From Neorhizobium alkalisoli (GTDB taxonomy: Bacteria > Pseudomonadota > Alphaproteobacteria > Rhizobiales > Rhizobiaceae), in contig NZ_VIWP01000005.1 in NCBI RefSeq assembly GCF_007829835.1, positions 486,321 to 550,320 on the forward strand: 64,000 bases of DNA. Direction: 5' to 3'. Below, piece after piece: positions 58,845-64,000 of the stretch. The notes below the pieces were generated by a model. That model was not told the DNA's origin and ran no database searches. It saw nothing but the letters and a program-made list of their open reading frames with translations. Position 1 is the first letter of the stretch. Each line of letters opens with the position of its first letter. Made by a program: the position numbers and the translations under genes.

Positions 58845-61088
58845 TCAACTCTGTTTGCGGCCAGCCGGCGCGTGCCAGACAACCAGTTTTGCGCGTCCTT
58901 CAGCCTTGGAAAAATCGAAGCCTGCCCCCTCCGGCGTCGCACTCCAATCGACGGCGACATCATCAAGCCGAGCCCCGACAATAGCGCTGGCATCAAGACC
59001 GCATAATGTCAGGTGACCGGCAGGCATCGGCGGACCATCGATCACGCAAGCAAAACCCGTTGGGGTGAATTCGACCTCGGAAAGCCTGCCCGTCAGGTTC
59101 GTGGAAAGAACAGGTTTCTCTCCGCGATAGATCCGCAGAACGCCCTCCGAGATCTCGACCGTGGCAAGACCGACCGGCGAGAGGAACGGACCAAACCGGG
59201 CATCGCGCCCGTCATTGGAAATAGTCCATCCGCTCCAGGGATCGAAACCGGATATCTCGTCGGCCGCCATCATCGGCAGGAGTGCCGCCCAGATGTAAAA
59301 GGGATCGGTATCGCCCTGATCCAGAGCCTCGCCGGTGCTGGCATTGTAGTTTTCCGCCGCGACCCGGTGCTCGCGCCAGGACTGCATGAAGAGATCGTAG
59401 CTCTTCGTGGCCAGCGCGCTCGCTTCCACCGCAAAGCCGTAGCGCTTCAGCCCCAGCCAGACCATGAAATTGACATTCGGCCAGATGCGGCCGCGCCAAT
59501 AGACGTTTTCCGCGAAGGCCGGATCATCACGCGTCGCATTGGGCAGGATAAAATCGCCGCCAAACGTTTTGGGATCCGACAGATGCGTGAGAAGGTGCCG
59601 GGCCTGTTCTTCGGAAGCAGCACCGCAGAGAAGCGGATAAAACGATGTCGGCGACAGCGAGCGGACAAAGCCACCCTTACGCTGACGGTTCGCAAAAATC
59701 TTGCGCTCTTCGTCCCACAGTTCCGCGCGGATCAGCTGCCGGCTGCTTTCCGCCAGCCACGCGAACTCTTCCGCCTCCTCCGGCTTGCCAAGCACATCGG
59801 CCATCCGGGAAAGCATTTCCGCATCGAGCGCGAGTGCGCAGTTGAGGCCGAGATCGAAGGTCGAAAGCGTCCGCGTATCGGGTTCGTAAAGCGCCTCGTC
59901 ATGGGTGGTGGAATTGTCCATGCCCGTTTCGTTGCGCGCGCCGAAAATCGTGCCCTTGTAGAGCCCGCCGCCGACCTCGCTTGTACCGCAGGAAATCAGG
60001 CCGACGCCATCCGGATCGCGGTTCTCGCGCCACCAGCGCTGGTTTCGCGATAGCGCCTCGAAGCTCGCTTCCAGCATCGAGCGTTCGCCCGTGCGCTGGT
60101 AGCAGAGCCATGCGACCAGACCACCATGCGGCGGCTGGCTGCGATCCACCCAGGCGTCGTTTGAGGTGACTATACAGGCAACATTTCCCTGCGGTGTCGC
60201 ACCGGCCAAGGCAACCGCCATGTTCTGCCGCGCCAGATCGGCATCGAACATGCTGGCAAGAAGAGCCGCAAATGTCTGGTCATTATACCAGACGGCGAAT
60301 TCACCGAGATTCCAGATACGCGTGACGGCGGTATAGGCCCGTCGATTGACCGCATCCCAGATCGTGTTCCAGCCGACCACATCCCGCACCGCATCCAGCG
60401 CGCCTTCAAACTTGCCTTGATGCAATTCGGGCAGGTCCGGCATCTCTGCATAGAGCGCGGCGCGCGCATTGCGAACAGCCAGTTCCGCGCTGTCCGCGAT
60501 CGCCGCGCCATAACCGCCGTCCCGCATCATTTCCATGTTGAAGCGAAGCGCGATGACCGGCGCTTCAGACCCTCGCGTGGCGGTGTAGAAATAGCCGTTC
60601 TCTTCGAAATCAGCACGCAGCGCCTCGATACTGTCATGTGCCGTCACCTGAATTGGCGCAGAGCGCGACACGACGGCAAGGAAGCGGCGGTCGATTTCCA
60701 CCAGCGCAACCTGCTCCTTCTCGTCATAACGGATTGTCTCGCCGCCTTCTGCCGAGATCGCAAGCGTCAGCCAGAAGCGCGTGCCCCATTCGCCAAGCGT
60801 TGAGGCGCTCCACGAGCCCTTGACGACGAACGGATCGATCGCGCCGGCGGAAAAACCGATCCCGGTTCCGGCAAGCTCCGTCTCCACTTCGATCAGGCGA
60901 TTGCCGACCGCATGGCGGCCGAAACGGACCTTGTCCTTGCGCGGCTCGATCAGGCTCGTGGCGCGGGCGCGGGTGGAATAGAGGACAGGCGTGATCTTCA
61001 GCCCGAGCGGTAGATAGAACAGTTCGGCAGGCCGAAGCGACCAGCTGTTCCAGGCCATAGAGAGCGGTGTGGTTGTATGGCCGCGCAT
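58845..61088 (-). CDS. GH63/MGH1-like (alpha/alpha)6-barrel glycosidase
   Basis: A 747-residue protein. An N-terminal beta-rich region (~1-230) precedes an (alpha/alpha)6-type catalytic domain. NVYWRGRIWPNVNFMVWLGL (~535-554) is the hallmark of GH63/GH37-type glycosidases, whose general acid and base lie in this barrel. GMDNSTTHDEALYE (~400-413) matches their conserved GMDNSP region. A C-terminal beta domain (~640-747) follows. The ATG at 61088 overlaps the upstream stop (TGATG). No signal peptide is visible, so it probably works in the cytoplasm on an imported glycoside. The linkage cleaved is unknown. Confidence 0.8.
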   Translation of the reverse strand: MRGHTTTPLSMAWNSWSLRPAELFYLPLGLKITPVLYSTRARATSLIEPRKDKVRFGRHAVGNRLIEVETELAGTGIGFSAGAIDPFVVKGSWSASTLGEWGTRFWLTLAISAEGGETIRYDEKEQVALVEIDRRFLAVVSRSAPIQVTAHDSIEALRADFEENGYFYTATRGSEAPVIALRFNMEMMRDGGYGAAIADSAELAVRNARAALYAEMPDLPELHQGKFEGALDAVRDVVGWNTIWDAVNRRAYTAVTRIWNLGEFAVWYNDQTFAALLASMFDADLARQNMAVALAGATPQGNVACIVTSNDAWVDRSQPPHGGLVAWLCYQRTGERSMLEASFEALSRNQRWWRENRDPDGVGLISCGTSEVGGGLYKGTIFGARNETGMDNSTTHDEALYEPDTRTLSTFDLGLNCALALDAEMLSRMADVLGKPEEAEEFAWLAESSRQLIRAELWDEERKIFANRQRKGGFVRSLSPTSFYPLLCGAASEEQARHLLTHLSDPKTFGGDFILPNATRDDPAFAENVYWRGRIWPNVNFMVWLGLKRYGFAVEASALATKSYDLFMQSWREHRVAAENYNASTGEALDQGDTDPFYIWAALLPMMAADEISGFDPWSGWTISNDGRDARFGPFLSPVGLATVEISEGVLRIYRGEKPVLSTNLTGRLSEVEFTPTGFACVIDGPPMPAGHLTLCGLDASAIVGARLDDVAVDWSATPEGAGFDFSKAEGRAKLVVWHAPAGRKQS

Positions 61089-63751
61089 CAGGCCGTCTCC
61101 TTCATATCTGCGGTGGGCAAGAGAAACAGACGCGGCGCTGCCGTCAAGCCGCTTTCGTCCGGCCACGGTTCGCCGGCATAGGGAGTATCGGCATAAAACC
61201 GGTTGGCTGCAGTATTCGCGACAAGAAGAGCCAGCCTGTGCGGGCCGGCGTCGAGACGACCGAGATCGATACGGAACGGGGGTCGTGCCCTGCGCCCCAC
61301 AATGCTGTCATCGAGCCTCACCTCCACCGCAACAGAAACGCCCGGCAGGTCGAGAACGGCCTCGCAGGCATCAGGTAGATCGAAACTGCATTCATAGAGG
61401 CCGATGCCGGAGTAGGACGCATAGCCTTGCGCCTGCCAACCGGTAGTGACGAAGATCGGACAGGCAGGTTCTTCGTCGACCGTTCGGAATGTCCAGCAGG
61501 TCGACAAGGTGATCATTGCATCATGATCTTCCAGCGTGGATCTCAGTTGGACTTCCTCGCCAGTCCCCTCCCCGCTCCGCATTCTCAGGCAAAGCAGATC
61601 GTGAGGAGCAAGAGCAATATCGAGGAGACGTGCGGCACGCTGGGGTTCTGGCGTACCGGTCTCCACATCCCATGTTTCGAAGACAAAACCAGCGCCGAGC
61701 GTGACGCGGACGGCTTCGTCCGTCCCGCCATCATTGAAAATCACGACTTTCCAGAAACCTTCGGAATCGCGGCCGACCGTCGAGCTGACGGCGCTGCCCG
61801 CCAAGATCTTCGGAGCAGTATCCGGCAGATGCGAAACGAGCTCGGCGAGCGTCGCCAGACCCGGCGGATCAGAAAACCTGACCCCGCAGCCGAGCGGCTC
61901 GCCCCGGAGGGATTTCGGGTCGACACCCGAGATCCAAAGCCTGCCTCCGGCGGAAACAAACTCCGCCAATTTCACCATGACAGCCGACGAGGCGATGCGG
62001 GAGGCACCGGGCAGGACGAGCGCTGAAAAACAAAGGCCATTGGCAACAAGCATGTCATCGCGAACCTCGCCGTCAGCGATACTCTGCTCGTCCAGGATCA
62101 TGTGCCCACATGGCAGCTTTGCAAGTGCCTCGCACCAGGCGCCAAAATGCGGGCCGTGCAGATGGCGCGGCCCTTCCGCCAGCGCCGTCGCCAACGGATA
62201 AAAAACACCCACAGGTGTTTCCGGGCGGAAATCCTCGAGAAAAGCTGAAAGCCTCGCCGTCTCGTCCGCAATCCCGCGATGATGGTCCCACCAAGGCTCG
62301 AAATTAAGCCCCGGCGCGAAATCGAAACGCGGGTTGACGAAAAGCCGCGGATCTCCGTCTGAACCGGACGTCTGGTAAAGCGCGTGCATGATGACCTGGC
62401 GGGCGCCGGCCATGTGCATGCGGATCGACTGCGCCCGAAGCGTTGCCGGCGTCAGTTCCCACTGCCCGGCCCCGCGACCTTCGGTGCGGGTGGCGGTCGC
62501 ATAGATCTCGACCATGGTTCTGGCCCGACCATGGGCACGTGCAACGGAATCGCCGAGTTTTGGTGAAAGCTGCGGGACATAATTGTTCGCATCGACCGCA
62601 GTCTCGTCTCGAAAGGCATCGATGCCGAAGAAATCGACACCCGGCACGACGCGCGGATCGACCGAACTGAACCCGCCATTCAGCGCATAACCGCCGACAT
62701 GCGGCAGGATCTCATGCCCTGTCATGCGCAGACCGTGCCGCTCGCAGAACGCCTTGACCGGCCCGAAGAAGGCCTCATTCATCAGTCGCGAATAGGTAGC
62801 GTAAAAGTTCACACGCACAGCAGCCGTTTCCGGCCCAAGATCGTAGAGCAGGTTTAAAAGCGCTTGGCCGAAGACAAGACCGGTCGCCTCCTCCACTTTC
62901 CTTCGCAATGAAGGGGCATAAAGCAGGCTATTGCCGAGATTTCCGGATTTCTGGTTCCAGGTATAAAATTGCGGGCCGGGCTGATCATAAAACAGGAACT
63001 GCAGTGTCTCAGGCATCAAATGACCTAGACGCCGTGCATAAGGTTCAAGGCCAACCTCGACAAACCGCGCGCCGGCCTCGGGCAGAAGATAGTTGATCAG
63101 CCGCGACGTAAGGCACCGGGCAGAGACAAAAACGGTTATCTGCCGATCCGCATCGATCTCGCCCAAGATCTCGAACCGACAGCCACCTTCGCCCGGCACA
63201 ATACGTATGCTGGCTGAAACGTCTTCGATTTGCGAGAAGCCGGGACCATGATAAACGGCTGCGAGAAGCTCCCACTCTCCGAAGACAGGTCGTCCTCCGT
63301 CATAGATCCAGCTGGCAATATCAGGCCCCATACCGGTCGCGAACGGTGCCTCTATGCCGCTGATCTCGCCGCCCGACGAGGATGTCGTCGCCCAGAAAAG
63401 ATGTCGTTCCGAAAGATGCGGCGCGCCTGAAACGGTCCGGCCACCCGCCTGCCCGCTCGTCCAATTGTAATCGTCATAGAGACCGGCAACGAGGCCGAGC
63501 TTTTGCATGACCTCGACAGCCTTGCGATAGCGCTCAAGAAAGGCTTCGGAGAGGTAGAGTTCGCGCGGCATCGCAAGACGCGCCTGGATCAGGATCGTCC
63601 CATAACCCTGGTTTCGGAAATCCCGCAGCTGCGTCTCGATTTCATCGTCGGCGGGAAGCGTGTGCCAGAACCAGTAGGCGGCAGGGCGGAACTCTGCCGG
63701 TGGATCCGCAAAGAGATGAGATCGCCTGTCGTCCTTACCAAAGCCCGGCAC
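61088..63751 (-). CDS. GH106-like alpha-L-rhamnosidase-type glycosidase
   Basis: An 887-residue protein. The opening PPAEFRPAAYWFWHTLPADDEIETQLRDF is split here as PPAEFRPAAYWFWH (~17-30) and the following helix; with GYGTILIQARLAMPRELYLS it resembles GH106 rhamnosidases, which have a TIM-like barrel followed by beta-sandwich domains. A C-terminal carbohydrate-binding-like sandwich (FDLPDACEAVLDLPGVSVAV, ~800-819) is visible. The GTG at 63751 has AAAAGG eight bases upstream. No signal peptide is seen, so it may be cytoplasmic. Operator G lies 41 bases upstream. It would remove rhamnose or a similar sugar from a plant glycoside; the true sugar is uncertain. Confidence 0.75.
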   Translation of the reverse strand: MPGFGKDDRRSHLFADPPAEFRPAAYWFWHTLPADDEIETQLRDFRNQGYGTILIQARLAMPRELYLSEAFLERYRKAVEVMQKLGLVAGLYDDYNWTSGQAGGRTVSGAPHLSERHLFWATTSSSGGEISGIEAPFATGMGPDIASWIYDGGRPVFGEWELLAAVYHGPGFSQIEDVSASIRIVPGEGGCRFEILGEIDADRQITVFVSARCLTSRLINYLLPEAGARFVEVGLEPYARRLGHLMPETLQFLFYDQPGPQFYTWNQKSGNLGNSLLYAPSLRRKVEEATGLVFGQALLNLLYDLGPETAAVRVNFYATYSRLMNEAFFGPVKAFCERHGLRMTGHEILPHVGGYALNGGFSSVDPRVVPGVDFFGIDAFRDETAVDANNYVPQLSPKLGDSVARAHGRARTMVEIYATATRTEGRGAGQWELTPATLRAQSIRMHMAGARQVIMHALYQTSGSDGDPRLFVNPRFDFAPGLNFEPWWDHHRGIADETARLSAFLEDFRPETPVGVFYPLATALAEGPRHLHGPHFGAWCEALAKLPCGHMILDEQSIADGEVRDDMLVANGLCFSALVLPGASRIASSAVMVKLAEFVSAGGRLWISGVDPKSLRGEPLGCGVRFSDPPGLATLAELVSHLPDTAPKILAGSAVSSTVGRDSEGFWKVVIFNDGGTDEAVRVTLGAGFVFETWDVETGTPEPQRAARLLDIALAPHDLLCLRMRSGEGTGEEVQLRSTLEDHDAMITLSTCWTFRTVDEEPACPIFVTTGWQAQGYASYSGIGLYECSFDLPDACEAVLDLPGVSVAVEVRLDDSIVGRRARPPFRIDLGRLDAGPHRLALLVANTAANRFYADTPYAGEPWPDESGLTAAPRLFLLPTADMKETA

Positions 63752-63791
63752 ATCAATCGCCTTTTCGAGGGATTAAAGCTCAACAGTAATT

Positions 63792-63807
63792 CATTCGCAT
63801 ACAAATG
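63792..63807 (-). promoter_or_regulatory. Operator G upstream of the glycosidase operon
   Basis: In the direction of transcription the site reads CATTTGTATGCGAATG, a good match to the regulon palindrome. The nearest -35-like element is TTGCCT, 21 bases upstream, weaker than at the other sites. It places the two glycosidases in the same regulon. Confidence 0.72.
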
Positions 63808-63908
63808 ACATTGGATTGAAATTGCAAGAGGCAAGATCATTCCCGGCATCCGCCGTTCAGAGGCGGTCGGCGGGATGGTTATCTGTTTCTTTTTGGAAAG
63901 AAGATATT

Positions 63909-63985
<77 letters not shown>

Positions 63986-64000
63986 TTGAGCGCAAACCTT

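Overview
The window looks like a chromosome or large-replicon segment of a Rhizobiales bacterium (Rhizobium/Agrobacterium-like). The DNA is GC-rich. Genes sit in long operons joined by ATGA, TGATG or GTGA overlaps. There are many periplasmic-binding-protein ABC transporters, two hydantoinase/oxoprolinase pairs, and a RirA-type iron box (TGA-N9-TCA). The content is almost entirely accessory catabolism and transport. No phage, insertion-sequence or CRISPR structures were seen. An initiator tRNA closes the window at 63909-63985.

Region 1 (1-14739): a partial isochorismatase-fold hydrolase, tehA, then a minus-strand catabolic operon running from 13543 down to 1782. It encodes a PotABCD-like ABC transporter, HyuA and HyuB, a VOC protein, a PuuB-like FAD oxidase, a DUF1028 protein and two AhpD-like proteins. 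A divergent LacI-family gene and a perfect 14-bp palindrome (TTGTAGCGCTACAA) overlapping the operon's -10 box suggest direct repression.

Region 2 (14755-20942): an Lrp/AsnC regulator divergent from a sulfur module (class V PLP enzyme, ETHE1-like persulfide dioxygenase, TauE/SafE exporter), then a chemoreceptor and a strong bidirectional terminator.

Region 3 (20941-28970): one operon encoding a Rieske-domain protein, a ring-hydroxylase-like protein that lacks its own Rieske domain, a GST-fold protein and a BMP-family (nucleoside/nucleobase type) ABC transporter. The set resembles the NdmC/NdmD/NdmE purine N-demethylase complex. A catalytically degenerate acylphosphatase-like protein and a TetR regulator lie upstream.

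Region 4 (29037-33542): a siderophore uptake module (TonB receptor, FhuD-like binding protein, DUF2218-SIP ferric reductase) behind an IRO box.

Region 5 (33649-63807) is the most interesting part. Seven copies of a 16-bp palindrome (consensus CRTTTGYAYRCAAAYG) precede seven transcription units. In five of them a TTGACA/TTGACG box lies 20-23 nt upstream of the palindrome, so the palindrome sits at the expected transcription start. The units encode a second HyuA/HyuB pair; a 6-hydroxynicotinate-reductase-like Fe-S enzyme with a UPF0280 protein and two amino-acid-synthesis (DUF1185) paralogues; a branched-chain-type ABC transporter; an unknown polytopic membrane protein; a ferredoxin-NADP reductase; a NicA/NicB-like molybdenum hydroxylase with three haem c sites; a PotABCD-like transporter with a cysteine hydrolase; and two glycosidases (GH106-like and GH63-like). 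A MarR-family gene next to one operator is the only regulator candidate in this region. My inference is a co-repressed, reductive N-heterocycle (nicotinate-like) catabolic pathway: hydroxylation by NicAB, ring reduction by the Hnr-like enzyme using electrons from the FNR, and ATP-dependent lactam opening by HyuAB. The glycosidases may release the heterocycle from a plant conjugate. The substrate is not proven by sequence.
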